Below, in pieces: positions 8,412 to 17,339 of a stretch of 64,000 nt of DNA. Under the pieces are notes generated by a model. The model saw only the letters and a program-made list of their open reading frames with translations, had not been told where the DNA came from and did not search any database. The stretch is from contig CANMYO010000003.1 in assembly GCA_947502145.1 (NCBI GenBank), forward strand, positions 372,001 to 436,000, given 5' to 3'. The translations under genes were made by a program, and so were the position numbers. Position 1 is the stretch's first letter. Every line of letters starts with the position of its first letter. Source of the stretch: an uncultured Paracoccaceae bacterium (GTDB lineage: Bacteria; Pseudomonadota; Alphaproteobacteria; Rhodobacterales; Rhodobacteraceae).

Positions 8412-9539
8412 ATGCCGAAGATTCTGACCAGCCATGTGGGGTCACTACCCCGGACACAAGAAGTCGTCGATTTCATCTTTGCCCGCGAGCGGGGTCAGGA
8501 TTACGACCCAGCCGCCTTTGACGCCGCGATGACCACGGCAGTTGATGAAACCGTGCGAAAACAGAAGGTTGCGGGTGTCGACATCGTGTCCGACGGGGAG
8601 ACGTCCAAGATCAGCTACGCGACCTACGTCAAGGATCGTTATACCGGGTTTGAAGGCGACAGCCCACGCAACGCGCCTGCTGACCTCAAGAAATTCCCCA
8701 GCTTTCTCAAGCGCTTGTCCGATGATGGTGGAACCGCAGACTACGCCCGCCCGCTTTGCGTTGGCGAGGTGAAATCAAAGGGGCAGGGAGAATTGGAAAA
8801 GGACATTGCCAATCTCAAGGCGGCGATGGCCAAACACGGCGTCAATCGCGGCTTCATGAACGCGGCCTCTCCGGGTGTTATCTCATTGTTCTTGCAGAAT
8901 GAATATTACAAATCGCGCGAGGCGTATCTGGCAGCACTGGCAGATGCGATGAAGGCCGAATACCAAACGATTGTGGGCGCAGGGCTTGATCTTCAACTGG
9001 ATTGTCCCGACCTCGCCCTGTCACGCCATATGCTGTTCAATGACCTGTCGGATGATGAATTCATCAAAATCGCTGCCGGCCATGTTGAAGCACTGAATCA
9101 TGCACTTAGCGACATTCCCGCCGAAAAGGTCCGGGTGCACATCTGCTGGGGCAACTACGAGGGCCCGCACGTGTGCGACATTCCGATGTCCAAGATGTTC
9201 GACACCTTAATGAGCACCAAGGCGCAATATGTTCTGTTCGAAACCTCCAACCCGCGCCACGGGCACGAATGGAGCGTGTTCCGTGACCGCAAGGGGGACA
9301 TTCCAGACAACAAGGTGCTTGTTCCGGGTGTTGTGGATACCACCACCAACTTTGTCGAGCATCCCGAATTGGTCGCGCAACGTCTTGAAAGGTTTAAGGA
9401 TATTGTCGGGGCAGAGCGTGTTGTCGCAGGCTCTGACTGTGGTTTTGGAACCTTTGCGGGCTACGGCGCGGTTGATCCAGAAATCGCCTATGCCAAACTC
9501 GGCGCGCTGGTCGAGGGAGCGGCGCTCGCCTCATCATGA
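8412..9539 (+). CDS. Stand-alone MetE C-terminal-domain-like zinc protein
   Basis: The ATG at 8412 sits 8 bases after AAAAAGGA and gives 375 residues. The product starts MPKILTSHVGSLPR, as in proteins of the cobalamin-independent methionine synthase II family. The zinc ligands of that fold are visible as H243 and C245 (VRVHICWGN), probably E277 (VLFETSN) and C343 (AGSDCGFGT). At about 375 residues it lacks the N-terminal half of true MetE (about 750 residues). Family members activate a thiol on zinc for alkyl transfer; epoxyalkane:coenzyme M transferase is one example. In this setting it may demethylate or dealkylate a pathway intermediate. Methionine synthesis itself is unlikely. Confidence 0.85.
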   Translation: MPKILTSHVGSLPRTQEVVDFIFARERGQDYDPAAFDAAMTTAVDETVRKQKVAGVDIVSDGETSKISYATYVKDRYTGFEGDSPRNAPADLKKFPSFLKRLSDDGGTADYARPLCVGEVKSKGQGELEKDIANLKAAMAKHGVNRGFMNAASPGVISLFLQNEYYKSREAYLAALADAMKAEYQTIVGAGLDLQLDCPDLALSRHMLFNDLSDDEFIKIAAGHVEALNHALSDIPAEKVRVHICWGNYEGPHVCDIPMSKMFDTLMSTKAQYVLFETSNPRHGHEWSVFRDRKGDIPDNKVLVPGVVDTTTNFVEHPELVAQRLERFKDIVGAERVVAGSDCGFGTFAGYGAVDPEIAYAKLGALVEGAALASS

Positions 9540-10228
9540 CGCCCCTTGTTATGTTGCCGGGCATGATGTGTGATGCGCGGCTCTTTGAACCACAGATTGC
9601 GGCGTTCTCAACGCAGCGCGCGGTGCATGTCGCACCGATTGGCGGGCATGACAGCGTTGCCGGAATTGCGGCTGAGGTGCTGCAGAACGCCCCGCCGCGC
9701 TTTGCCCTGATGGGTTTGTCCATGGGTGGGATTGTGGCGATGGAAATATTGCGGCAGGCACCTCAGCGTGTCGCGCGGATCGCGCTGCTTGATACCAATC
9801 CCAAGGCGGAACATCCTGATGTGGCCGCGGGGCGCGACCCCCAGATTGCCAAGGTCATGTCCGGTGAGCTGATCGCTGTCATGCGCGATGAAATGAAGCC
9901 GAATTATCTGACTGATGGCCCAACGCGCTCCGCGATCCTTGATTTGTGCATGGCGATGGCCCGCGATCTTGGTCCTGACGTTTTTGTGCGCCAATCCCGC
10001 GCGTTGCAGCAACGGCCCGACCAGCAGGATACCTTGCGGGACTGCACCGTGCCGGCACTGATCCTGTGCGGGCGCGATGATGCGTTATGCCCCGTGCACC
10101 GCCATACGTTGATGCAAGCGCTTATCCCGCATAGCGAACTCTACATCGTTGACAATGCGGGACATTTGCCGACGCTGGAGCAACCCCAAGAAACAACGGC
10201 GATCTTGCAACGCTGGCTGGAGAAATGA
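9536..10228 (+). CDS. Alpha/beta hydrolase
   Basis: This is a 230-residue alpha/beta hydrolase with a nucleophile elbow GLSMGG (Ser62), a probable acid at D181 or D182 (LCGRDDALCP) and the catalytic histidine H210 (DNAGHLPTLEQP). It is close to the minimal size of the fold, with a short cap. The start overlaps the previous stop (ATGA) and the stop overlaps the RraA-like start. Such enzymes cleave esters, lactones, thioesters or C-C bonds of beta-diketones. A lactone or ester hydrolysis step within the pathway is a reasonable inference; the substrate cannot be deduced. Confidence 0.88.
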   Translation: MTPLVMLPGMMCDARLFEPQIAAFSTQRAVHVAPIGGHDSVAGIAAEVLQNAPPRFALMGLSMGGIVAMEILRQAPQRVARIALLDTNPKAEHPDVAAGRDPQIAKVMSGELIAVMRDEMKPNYLTDGPTRSAILDLCMAMARDLGPDVFVRQSRALQQRPDQQDTLRDCTVPALILCGRDDALCPVHRHTLMQALIPHSELYIVDNAGHLPTLEQPQETTAILQRWLEK

Positions 10229-10923
10229 TGGAAACGAACCTGTTGGAACTGCTGCGCGCAGTAGATACGCCCACCGTTTGCAATGCGATTGAAGTCGCGC
10301 AGGGCCAGCGCGGATTTAACGACTTCACCCGCGGCACGATGATTTGCAGCGCGCCCGACGGTCCTGCCGCTGTCGGGTATGCGGTGACCGCCAAGATCGC
10401 CGCCCTGCGCCCGCCAAACGAACCGCCCGAAGTAATCCGCGCCCGCCGCATGGCCTACTACAAGGCTATGGCTGAGGCCACTCAACCCAGCCTCTGCGTG
10501 ATCGAGGATGAAGATTTTCCCAATGCCATCGGGGCCTTTTGGGGAGAGGTCAATACGACGATCCACAAGGGCTTTGGCCTGTCGGGAACCTTGACAAATG
10601 GGGTGATGCGCGACCTGGGCGATATGGCGCCGGGCTATCCGGTGATTGCCGGATCAATTGGTCCCAGTCACGGCTTTGTTCATGTCACGGCCCTGGACAC
10701 GCCGGTTAACGTCTTTGGCTTAACGGTGCGGCCCGGTGATTTGGTGCATGCCGACCGCCATGGGGCGGTTGTTGTCCCACCAGACGTGATTACCCGGCTC
10801 GCCGGGGCAATAGAGAAAATGCAGCAAACCGAACAGCTTGTCCTTGCGCCCGCGCGGGAACCGGGATTTGACTTTGCAAAGTTCGAGGCGGCGTGGACAG
10901 CCTTTGAAAAGGCACGCACCTGA
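10225..10923 (+). CDS. RraA / HMG-aldolase family protein
   Basis: The product is 232 residues. It carries the RraA-fold core GTLTNGVMRDLGDM, in which the Arg and Asp correspond to the substrate-binding and metal-binding pair of 4-hydroxy-4-methyl-2-oxoglutarate/oxaloacetate aldolases. The usual TDG is TNG here. DLVHADRHGAVVVPPD matches the family's C-terminal GD..H.D..G motif. ATG at 10225 and ATG at 10228 are both possible starts. Enzymatic family members release pyruvate from 4-hydroxy-2-oxoacids; others bind RNase E. Its position next to a D-2-hydroxyacid dehydrogenase favours an aldolase at the end of the pathway. Older databases call such proteins demethylmenaquinone methyltransferase, which is misleading. 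Confidence 0.88.
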   Translation: MMETNLLELLRAVDTPTVCNAIEVAQGQRGFNDFTRGTMICSAPDGPAAVGYAVTAKIAALRPPNEPPEVIRARRMAYYKAMAEATQPSLCVIEDEDFPNAIGAFWGEVNTTIHKGFGLSGTLTNGVMRDLGDMAPGYPVIAGSIGPSHGFVHVTALDTPVNVFGLTVRPGDLVHADRHGAVVVPPDVITRLAGAIEKMQQTEQLVLAPAREPGFDFAKFEAAWTAFEKART

Positions 10924-10977
10924 CGCGCATTGCCAGTCCAGGCGCTGCATGTTTCAAAGGCGCAAAGGAGCGCTGTC

Positions 10978-12387
10978 ATGCTGAACCCGGTCACCGCAGA
11001 ATTTGAAGCGCTGTTGCGCCAACATCTTTCGCCCGCTGCGTTCAAGGACGACACCGCACCTTACATGCGGGAACCGCGCAAGCGCTGGACAGGGCAGGGG
11101 ATCGTTGTGGCCCCGGCTGATACCCAGGAGGTCGCGACCGTTGTCAGGCTCTGCCATGACGCGCGGATCGGCGTGGTGCCCTATGGCGGCGGCACCGGGC
11201 TGGTGGGCGGCCAGTTGCAGCCAGAGGGGCCCGCCCCGGTTGTGCTGTCGCTTGAGCGGATGTCACGTATTCGCGATATCCATGTCGCAGAGAATGTCCT
11301 GATTGCTGAAGCGGGTGCGATCCTCGCGGATGTGCAGACCGCCGCACGTGATCATGACCGCCTGTTCCCGCTCTCGCTCGCCTCCGAAGGGTCGGCGCGT
11401 ATCGGGGGGTTGCTTTCGACCAATGCGGGAGGCGTGAACGTGTTGCGCTATGGCAATGCCCGCGCCCAATGCCTTGGCCTAGAGTTAGTCCGGCCTGACG
11501 GAACAATCTGGAATGGTTTGTCACGACTGCGCAAAGACAACACCGGGTACGATCTGCGCAATCTGGTGATCGGGGCAGAGGGCACATTGGGGATCATCAC
11601 GGCCGCAGCGCTGCGCCTTGTGCCCCAACCCGGTGACATTGGTGCGATGATGTTGGCCGTGCCTTCGCCAGAGGCGGCGCTTGACCTGCTGGCGTTGACG
11701 CAGGCCGAGGTGGGCGAAGGTCTGTCTGCGTTCGAACTGATCCACCGGCAGGGTCTCGCATTTCTGACCGAAACCGGGCTGGAGTTACGCGCGCCTTTTG
11801 AGCAGCCGCCGGAATGGATGGTGCTTGTCGACGTTGGCCTACCTGCAGGCGGTCATTCCGAGGCCGCGCTGGAACGCATATTCGAACAGGGTGCCGCACG
11901 TGACCTGACCACGGACGGAGTGATCGCCCAGTCATTTGCAGACCGCGATGCCCTGTGGGCAATCCGCGAAACGATCCCAGAGGCGAACCGCCGGGTCGGG
12001 TCGATCAGCTCGCACGATATCGCGCTGCCGCTAAGCGAAATCCCGGCATTCATTGTAGAGGGCGGTCGGCGGCTGACTGCGCTGGCTGACATCCGCATCA
12101 ATTGTTTTGGCCATCTGGGTGACGGGAACCTGCATTACAATGTGTTTCCCGCCATTGGCAAATCGCGTGACGATTATGGAGCCCTAGGGGATGAGGTCAA
12201 GAAAGTCGTACATGACCTGACCCATGAGATGGGCGGCTCCGTCAGTGCGGAGCACGGAATAGGCCGATTGAAAGTCACCGATCTTGAGACCTATGGCGAT
12301 CCGGCAAAGCTTGCGATGATGCGGGCCATCAAGGCGGCGCTTGATCCGCGCGGGATCATGAATCCCGGCGCGGTTCTGCGCGACTGA
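10978..12387 (+). CDS. FAD-binding D-2-hydroxyacid dehydrogenase (GlcD/DLD family)
   Basis: The ATG at 10978 follows AAAGGAG and gives 469 residues. The N-terminal PCMH-type FAD domain shows PYGGGTGLVGGQ, TNAGGVNVLRYGNARAQCLG and GAEGTLGIITAAALRL. The C-terminal FAD-oxidase domain shows NCFGHLGDGNLHYNVF and SAEHGIGRLK, ending LDPRGIMNPGAVL. These are hallmarks of glycolate oxidase GlcD, D-lactate and D-2-hydroxyglutarate dehydrogenases. The single-subunit form, without GlcE or GlcF nearby, is closer to D-2-hydroxyglutarate or D-lactate dehydrogenases. I infer that it oxidises a D-2-hydroxyacid to the 2-oxoacid that the RraA-like protein could then cleave. It is the last gene of the cluster and converges with apt. 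Confidence 0.9.
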   Translation: MLNPVTAEFEALLRQHLSPAAFKDDTAPYMREPRKRWTGQGIVVAPADTQEVATVVRLCHDARIGVVPYGGGTGLVGGQLQPEGPAPVVLSLERMSRIRDIHVAENVLIAEAGAILADVQTAARDHDRLFPLSLASEGSARIGGLLSTNAGGVNVLRYGNARAQCLGLELVRPDGTIWNGLSRLRKDNTGYDLRNLVIGAEGTLGIITAAALRLVPQPGDIGAMMLAVPSPEAALDLLALTQAEVGEGLSAFELIHRQGLAFLTETGLELRAPFEQPPEWMVLVDVGLPAGGHSEAALERIFEQGAARDLTTDGVIAQSFADRDALWAIRETIPEANRRVGSISSHDIALPLSEIPAFIVEGGRRLTALADIRINCFGHLGDGNLHYNVFPAIGKSRDDYGALGDEVKKVVHDLTHEMGGSVSAEHGIGRLKVTDLETYGDPAKLAMMRAIKAALDPRGIMNPGAVLRD

Positions 12388-12461
12388 CCCAAAGGAGCGG
12401 CTGCGCCGCACACCATGTCAGGCGCGGATGGCAGGCGCGAGCCCACACCGGCAGCGCTGCG

Positions 12462-13001
12462 TCAGTCGCCATCGAATGCGCAGAGGGCATGAACATCCAT
12501 GCCTAGCGCCTCAAGCCGTTTGCGACCGCCAAGATCGGGCAGGTCGATGACAAAGGCGCAGCCCACCACCTCGGCCCCCATCCTCTCGATCAGTTTGATG
12601 CCTGCCTCGGCTGTGCCGCCGGTCGCCAGCAGGTCATCAACCAGAAGCACCTTTTCACCCGGTTTCAGCGCGTCGTCGTGCACTTCCATGATCGCCTCGC
12701 CATATTCGAGCGTATAGGATTGTTCGATCGTGTTGCCGGGCAGTTTTCCCTTCTTGCGGATCGGGACAAACCCAAGCGACAATTGATGCGCGATGGCGCC
12801 GCCAAGGATGAACCCGCGTGCTTCGAGCCCGATGACCCGGTCGATCGGCAAGCCGGCATAGGGGTGCAGAAGTTGGTCAATGGCAATGCGAAAGCCGCGC
12901 GGATCGGCGAAGAGCGTGGTGACATCGCGAAACATGATGCCGGGCTTGGGAAAGTCGGGAATGGTGCGGATGTAGTCCTGAACTGATTTCATCGGGGTCA
13001 C
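12462..13001 (-). CDS. apt: Adenine phosphoribosyltransferase
   Basis: This 179-residue enzyme converts adenine and PRPP to AMP in purine salvage. Family features are the N-terminal [20 protein letters not shown], the [10 protein letters not shown] segment and the PRPP-binding motif [17 protein letters not shown]. The GTG at 13001 gives an N terminus ([11 protein letters not shown]) of the length usual in relatives; the ATG at 12992 would shorten it by three residues, and neither has a strong ribosome site. It lies three bases downstream of mtnP on the same strand. The adenine released by methylthioadenosine phosphorylase would be its substrate, so the pair forms a salvage unit. Confidence 0.96.
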   Translation of the reverse strand: MTPMKSVQDYIRTIPDFPKPGIMFRDVTTLFADPRGFRIAIDQLLHPYAGLPIDRVIGLEARGFILGGAIAHQLSLGFVPIRKKGKLPGNTIEQSYTLEYGEAIMEVHDDALKPGEKVLLVDDLLATGGTAEAGIKLIERMGAEVVGCAFVIDLPDLGGRKRLEALGMDVHALCAFDGD

Positions 13002-13004
13002 TTT

Positions 13005-13868
13005 CTAAAGGACGCGGCCAGCGACGGCGTCAAGTCTGGCCAATAGGTCGGGGTCACGCTTTTCGGGGGCGGTCATGATGGCGTGATCCAGGGCACAGTC
13101 GCAGCCCATCGGGCAGGGGTGGTGCGGTGCAAACGCCTGGGCGAGCGCCAAGATCATGTCACGCGCCTTTGTGCCGTTGCCTTGCAGTGTTGCGATGACA
13201 TCGCTGACGGCAACTGCGCCATGATCCGGGTGCCAACAGTCAAAATCAGTGATCATCGCAACCGAGGCATAGCAAAGCTCTGCTTCGCGGGCGAGTTTGG
13301 CTTCGGGCATGTTGGTCATGCCAATCACGTCGCAGCCCCATGATTTGTACAATTCGCTTTCGGCCCGCGTTGAAAACTGCGGACCTTCCATCGCCAGATA
13401 GGTGCCACCTTTGTGGGCCGTTACCCGGGCCGCGCGGGCAGCTGTCAAGCAGGCCTCAGAGAGACGTTCACATGTTGGTTGGGCGATGCTGACATGGGCG
13501 ACGCAACCGGTCCCAAAGAAAGACTTTTCACGGGCAAAGGTGCGGTCGATGAACTGATCGACAATGACAAAATCACCCGGCGGCCGATCATCGCGGAATG
13601 ATCCACAGGCGCTGACGCTGACCACATCGGTGCAGCCCAGCCGTTTGAGCGCATCTATGTTCGCGCGATAAGGCACAGTTGTCGGACTGTGCACATGCCC
13701 GCGCCCGTGACGCGGCAGAAAGGCAACAGCAGTGCCGTGCAACACACCCGTCAGGATTGCATCAGACGGTTCACCCCAGGGGGTATCAACATTCTGCCAG
13801 GCGGCGTCTGTGAGGCCGGGAACGTCATAAAGACCTGACCCGCCGATAATCCCAAGTCTGTCCGGCAT
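13005..13868 (-). CDS. mtnP: S-methyl-5'-thioadenosine phosphorylase
   Basis: The ATG at 13868, preceded by GGGGGC, gives 287 residues starting MPDRLGIIGGSGLYDVPG, the conserved phosphate-binding N terminus of MTAP. Further family motifs are FLPRHGRGHVHSPTTVPYRAN, GTYLAMEGPQFSTRAES and GMTNMPEAKLAREAELCYA. The enzyme splits methylthioadenosine, a by-product of polyamine synthesis and quorum-signal synthesis, into adenine and methylthioribose-1-phosphate. The adenine feeds apt just downstream. The much longer open frame upstream is rejected because it overlaps the promoter region shared with the divergent transporter gene. Cytoplasmic. Confidence 0.95.
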   Translation of the reverse strand: MPDRLGIIGGSGLYDVPGLTDAAWQNVDTPWGEPSDAILTGVLHGTAVAFLPRHGRGHVHSPTTVPYRANIDALKRLGCTDVVSVSACGSFRDDRPPGDFVIVDQFIDRTFAREKSFFGTGCVAHVSIAQPTCERLSEACLTAARAARVTAHKGGTYLAMEGPQFSTRAESELYKSWGCDVIGMTNMPEAKLAREAELCYASVAMITDFDCWHPDHGAVAVSDVIATLQGNGTKARDMILALAQAFAPHHPCPMGCDCALDHAIMTAPEKRDPDLLARLDAVAGRVL

Positions 13869-14011
13869 TTTGCCCCCATGGGTTGCACACCGAACCTTTG
13901 TCGCGGCAGCCGGGCTGCGGTGCAAGTGATTTGTGGCCCCACGGGGGGTGACAATTGCCGCTGCCCGCGCTAGGTGCCGGATCAACGCATCACATCCATA
14001 ACAGGTTCCCC

Positions 14012-15634
14012 ATGGCACGTGCCCTTCTGGCGACTTTCGCCGACAGCCTCGCATTGACTGATCCCAGCGCCCCGCTGACACCGTCGCGGTGGAAAACCGA
14101 GGTTCTGTCGGGATTGACCGTTGCCCTTGCGCTGGTGCCCGAAGCCGTCGCATTTGCTTTTGTCGCAGGGGTACACCCGCTGGTGGGACTTTATGCGGCC
14201 TTTATCGTCGGGCTGATCACTGCCGTGATCGGGGGGCGCCCGGGGATGATTTCGGGCGCAACTGGCGCTTTGGCCGTTGTCATGGTCAGCCTCGTTGCGG
14301 TGCATGGCGTTGAATATCTGTTTGCGACCGTGGTCCTGATGGGGCTGATCCAGATTTTTGTCGGAATAATGCGCTGGGGCAAGTTTATCCGATTGGTGCC
14401 GCACCCGGTCATGCTGGGTTTTGTGAATGGCCTCGCAATCGTTATTTTCCTGGCGCAACTTGGCCAGTTTCAGGTGCCCGGCTCAGCAGAAAGTGCGGGC
14501 CACGGCATGGCCAATGGCGAATGGCTGTCGGGTCTGCCGCTGATGTTGATGCTGTCGCTAACGGCCGTCACTATGGCGATCATCTGGGTCATGCCAAAGG
14601 TTACCAACGCCATTCCGGCCCCCCTTGCCGGGATCGCGATTGTCGCGGCCATCGTAATTGGGTTTGGCCTTGATGTACCACGTGTGGGTGATCTTGCCTC
14701 GATCGAGGGCGGGCTGCCCGCGTTCCATATTCCGATGGTTCCACTGAACTGGGAAACGATCGAAATCATCCTGCCCTATGCTCTGATCCTGGCGGCGATC
14801 GGCCTGATTGAAAGCCTGCTGACGCTGAACCTTGTCGGGGAGATGACCGGCCAGCGTGGCGGGGCAAGCCAGGAATGCATCGCCCAGGGGACGGCCAATA
14901 CCGTGACCGGGTTCTTTGGTGGCATGGGGGGCTGCGCGATGATTGGTCAGTCGATGATCAATGTAAAATCCGGCGGGCGCACCCGGATTGCGGGAATCGC
15001 GGCAGCACTTTTCCTGCTGGCATTTATCCTTTTTGCCTCTGGCCTGATTGAACAGATCCCATTGGCCGCCCTTGTTGGCGTGATGTTCATGGTGGTGATC
15101 GGAACCTTTGCATGGAACAGTCTGACAATCCTGCGCAAGGTGCCGCGCACCGATGCCTTTGTCACAATTCTGGTGACAATCGTCACCGTTGCCACTGATC
15201 TCGCCACCGCCGTAGTAGTTGGGGTGATTGTGTCAGCGCTGGCCTATGCCTGGCAAAATGCGAGCCGAATCCACGCCGTAAAACGTGAATCAATGACGGA
15301 AAAGGGCGCGCAGGTTTACGAAATTCAGGGTCCGCTGTTCTTTGGATCTGCCGATGGCTTTGTTGAAATATTCGACATCGAATCCGACCCCGACAACGTG
15401 ATTGTTGATTTTGCAGCGAGCCGCGTGGCTGATCAATCTGCCCTGCAGGCAATTGAGAATGTTGCCGCGAAATACGAGGCGGCAGGCAAGAAAATTCAAT
15501 TGCGCCACCTTAGCCGAGATTGCCACAAGCTTTTGTCCAAAGCGGGCCATCTGATGATTGATAGCGACGATGACCCGGACTACGAAATCGCTGTTGATTA
15601 CAGTGTCCGCACGGGGATTATCGGAGGCCATTGA
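14012..15634 (+). CDS. SulP-family anion transporter with STAS domain
   Basis: The ATG at 14012 gives 540 residues. The membrane part (about residues 25-420) has around a dozen hydrophobic segments, beginning with the SulP signature LTVALALVPEAVAFAFVAGV and including GLIESLLTLNLVGEMTGQRG and GGMGGCAMIGQSMINVKSGG. The C-terminal hydrophilic STAS domain (about 440-535, VYEIQGPLFFGSADGF) is the regulatory module of the family. SulP proteins move sulfate, bicarbonate or dicarboxylates; no carbonic anhydrase or sulfur-assimilation gene adjoins to decide between them. The start faces mtnP across 143 bases. The 3' end overlaps the convergent desaturase gene by 17 bases. Confidence 0.92.
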   Translation: MARALLATFADSLALTDPSAPLTPSRWKTEVLSGLTVALALVPEAVAFAFVAGVHPLVGLYAAFIVGLITAVIGGRPGMISGATGALAVVMVSLVAVHGVEYLFATVVLMGLIQIFVGIMRWGKFIRLVPHPVMLGFVNGLAIVIFLAQLGQFQVPGSAESAGHGMANGEWLSGLPLMLMLSLTAVTMAIIWVMPKVTNAIPAPLAGIAIVAAIVIGFGLDVPRVGDLASIEGGLPAFHIPMVPLNWETIEIILPYALILAAIGLIESLLTLNLVGEMTGQRGGASQECIAQGTANTVTGFFGGMGGCAMIGQSMINVKSGGRTRIAGIAAALFLLAFILFASGLIEQIPLAALVGVMFMVVIGTFAWNSLTILRKVPRTDAFVTILVTIVTVATDLATAVVVGVIVSALAYAWQNASRIHAVKRESMTEKGAQVYEIQGPLFFGSADGFVEIFDIESDPDNVIVDFAASRVADQSALQAIENVAAKYEAAGKKIQLRHLSRDCHKLLSKAGHLMIDSDDDPDYEIAVDYSVRTGIIGGH

Positions 15635-16586
15635 TCCGGCGCGCCGCGCGTTCGGAAAGCGGTGAGATCCGCTGATCGCCACGCCAAAGCGGGTGGGCCA
15701 CGGGGTCTTTTGTGCGCAACAGATAGCGCCGCAAGATGCTGAGGTAGGACGCGTAATAATATCCATGGTTGCGCCGCAGGTACTTGTCCCGATTGGCGCG
15801 GAACAGCGCTGGTAACTGAAACCAGGGCACACCGGGGTGCATGTGATGGACCACGTGGTAGTTATTGTTCAGAAATAAGAGCGCGAATAGGCCGCGATCC
15901 TCGATCACAACCGTGCGGCCACGAGCGCTGCCGTGGGCCTGATGTTCCAGATAGGTTCGCAATTTGAGGATCGACAGGCCGATGTAAGCGGCGATCAGAT
16001 AGGCCCACAGCGGGATTTGCGCCACCCAGACAACCCAGATCAGAACCAAGGCCGTTGCCGGGATATGCGCCAGCCAGCCGACCAGTGCAGGGCGATCCCC
16101 GTCTGCGATAAGTTGGGTTTCGCGCTGCATGAATGTGACCTGACCGATCAGCGGACCAATCAAAAGCCGCCCCAGCAGCGTGTTGTTTGCCCGTAATGCA
16201 AGGCACGCGAGCATTGGAAGGCGTTCCCAAATCACCGGGTCCACATAGTTGGTTTCCGGATCGTCATATGGGTCTGTCAGGATGCTGTCCTTGTGATGCT
16301 CCATATGGGTGTCACGGAACCGCAGATAGGGGATTGCCAGGTTCAGACTGGGAAACACGAGCGCGGCATTCAGCCATTGTGCCCGGAAAGGATGGCCATG
16401 GATAACTTCGTGCTGTAGCGAGGCATGCAGCGCTACAAAAAGACCGGTCGCCGGAATGGCGAGCGCCAGCGATACATCCGCCAGCCAGCCCGTGCAAATC
16501 ACCCAACCGGCATAACAGATCAGCAAAAGGACCAGCGTTGGCCAGTCCCGCGAAATTCCTGTTATCTCAATGTTTTTTCTTGTCAC
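15618..16586 (-). CDS. Membrane fatty acid desaturase-family protein
   Basis: This 322-residue integral membrane protein has the di-iron histidine boxes of the desaturase/hydroxylase superfamily: HEVIHGH near residue 58, HMEHH near residue 94, and HVVHH near 245. Hydrophobic segments lie near residues 17-50, 170-215 and 228-240. It could desaturate or hydroxylate fatty acids, or act on carotenoid-like lipids; the sequence alone does not fix the substrate. It is read toward the SulP gene and overlaps it at the 3' end. No electron-transfer partner is encoded next to it, although a flavin reductase lies just upstream on the same strand. Confidence 0.88.
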   Translation of the reverse strand: MTRKNIEITGISRDWPTLVLLLICYAGWVICTGWLADVSLALAIPATGLFVALHASLQHEVIHGHPFRAQWLNAALVFPSLNLAIPYLRFRDTHMEHHKDSILTDPYDDPETNYVDPVIWERLPMLACLALRANNTLLGRLLIGPLIGQVTFMQRETQLIADGDRPALVGWLAHIPATALVLIWVVWVAQIPLWAYLIAAYIGLSILKLRTYLEHQAHGSARGRTVVIEDRGLFALLFLNNNYHVVHHMHPGVPWFQLPALFRANRDKYLRRNHGYYYASYLSILRRYLLRTKDPVAHPLWRGDQRISPLSERAARRINGLR

Positions 16587-16658
16587 GGCGTCATTGTAAC
16601 GGGTTCGTGAGCGACAACTTGCCCGTTTTCGCCCATTTCGTGCCGTTTTTGGCGAAGT

Positions 16659-17267
16659 TCAGCCTTCGCCGGGGCGCTTCAGCGTGAACACGTCCCGCAC
16701 GACGGTGTAGTCGCGATAACCCATGCGGGCCAGCGGGTGGTATTTGCCGACGTCCAAGAGGCCCCCAGAAAGGCATTCATCGCGAATATGTACACCTGTC
16801 ACTTCCCCCAGAACCAGAGTGTTTGCCGCACCTGGGAGTGTCACGAACTGTGTCAGCTTACATTCCAGAACGGCAGGGGCATCGGCAACATAAGAACAGG
16901 CAATGGTTTGGCACTCCGCTTTGTCCAGTCCGGTCAGTTGAAATTCGTCGGTGTCCTTGTCCCAGGGACCCGAGGTCTTGGTCATCACGTCCTTCATCGC
17001 GTAGCCAACGACATTGACGGCAAAGACTCCGGTTTCGCGGATATTGCTGACACTGTCCTTGGTGCCGTCACGATCCGGCTTTGCCCCGGTTGATGAAAAC
17101 ATCACCTGTGGCGGGACATATGCGACGGCGTTAAAGAAGGAATAGGGCGCGAGGTTTTCGGACCCATCGGCCCCACGGGACGATATCCAGCCGATCGGGC
17201 GTGGCGTCACGATGGCGTTGAACGGATTATGTGGCAACCCATGGCCATCCTCGGGGCGATAGAACAT
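16659..17267 (-). CDS. Flavin reductase-like domain protein
   Basis: The ATG at 17267 follows AAGGGAAAG and gives 202 residues beginning MFYRPEDGHGLPHNPFNAIV. The FMN-binding split-barrel pattern is visible as TPRPIGWISS, LAPYSFFNAVAYVPPQVMF, and DGTKDSVSNIRETGVFAVNV. The family includes NAD(P)H:flavin oxidoreductases that supply reduced flavin to monooxygenases. The partner oxygenase is not evident; the downstream desaturase is di-iron, not flavin-dependent. Its start is 72 bases from a divergently read acetyltransferase gene, so they share a promoter region. Function beyond the fold is unknown. Confidence 0.88.
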   Translation of the reverse strand: MFYRPEDGHGLPHNPFNAIVTPRPIGWISSRGADGSENLAPYSFFNAVAYVPPQVMFSSTGAKPDRDGTKDSVSNIRETGVFAVNVVGYAMKDVMTKTSGPWDKDTDEFQLTGLDKAECQTIACSYVADAPAVLECKLTQFVTLPGAANTLVLGEVTGVHIRDECLSGGLLDVGKYHPLARMGYRDYTVVRDVFTLKRPGEG

Positions 17268-17339
17268 GCGACTTTCCCTTTCAAGCAGGTCTGACAACAG
17301 GTAGCGTAGCCCCGGGCAGGCGACCAGTCGAAAGTGAAG

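Noticed and set aside
12397-12409. GCGGC-TGC-GCCGC hairpin as terminator of the catabolic cluster
   Set aside because: The stem is only 5 bp, no T run follows, and such short GC pairs are common by chance here.
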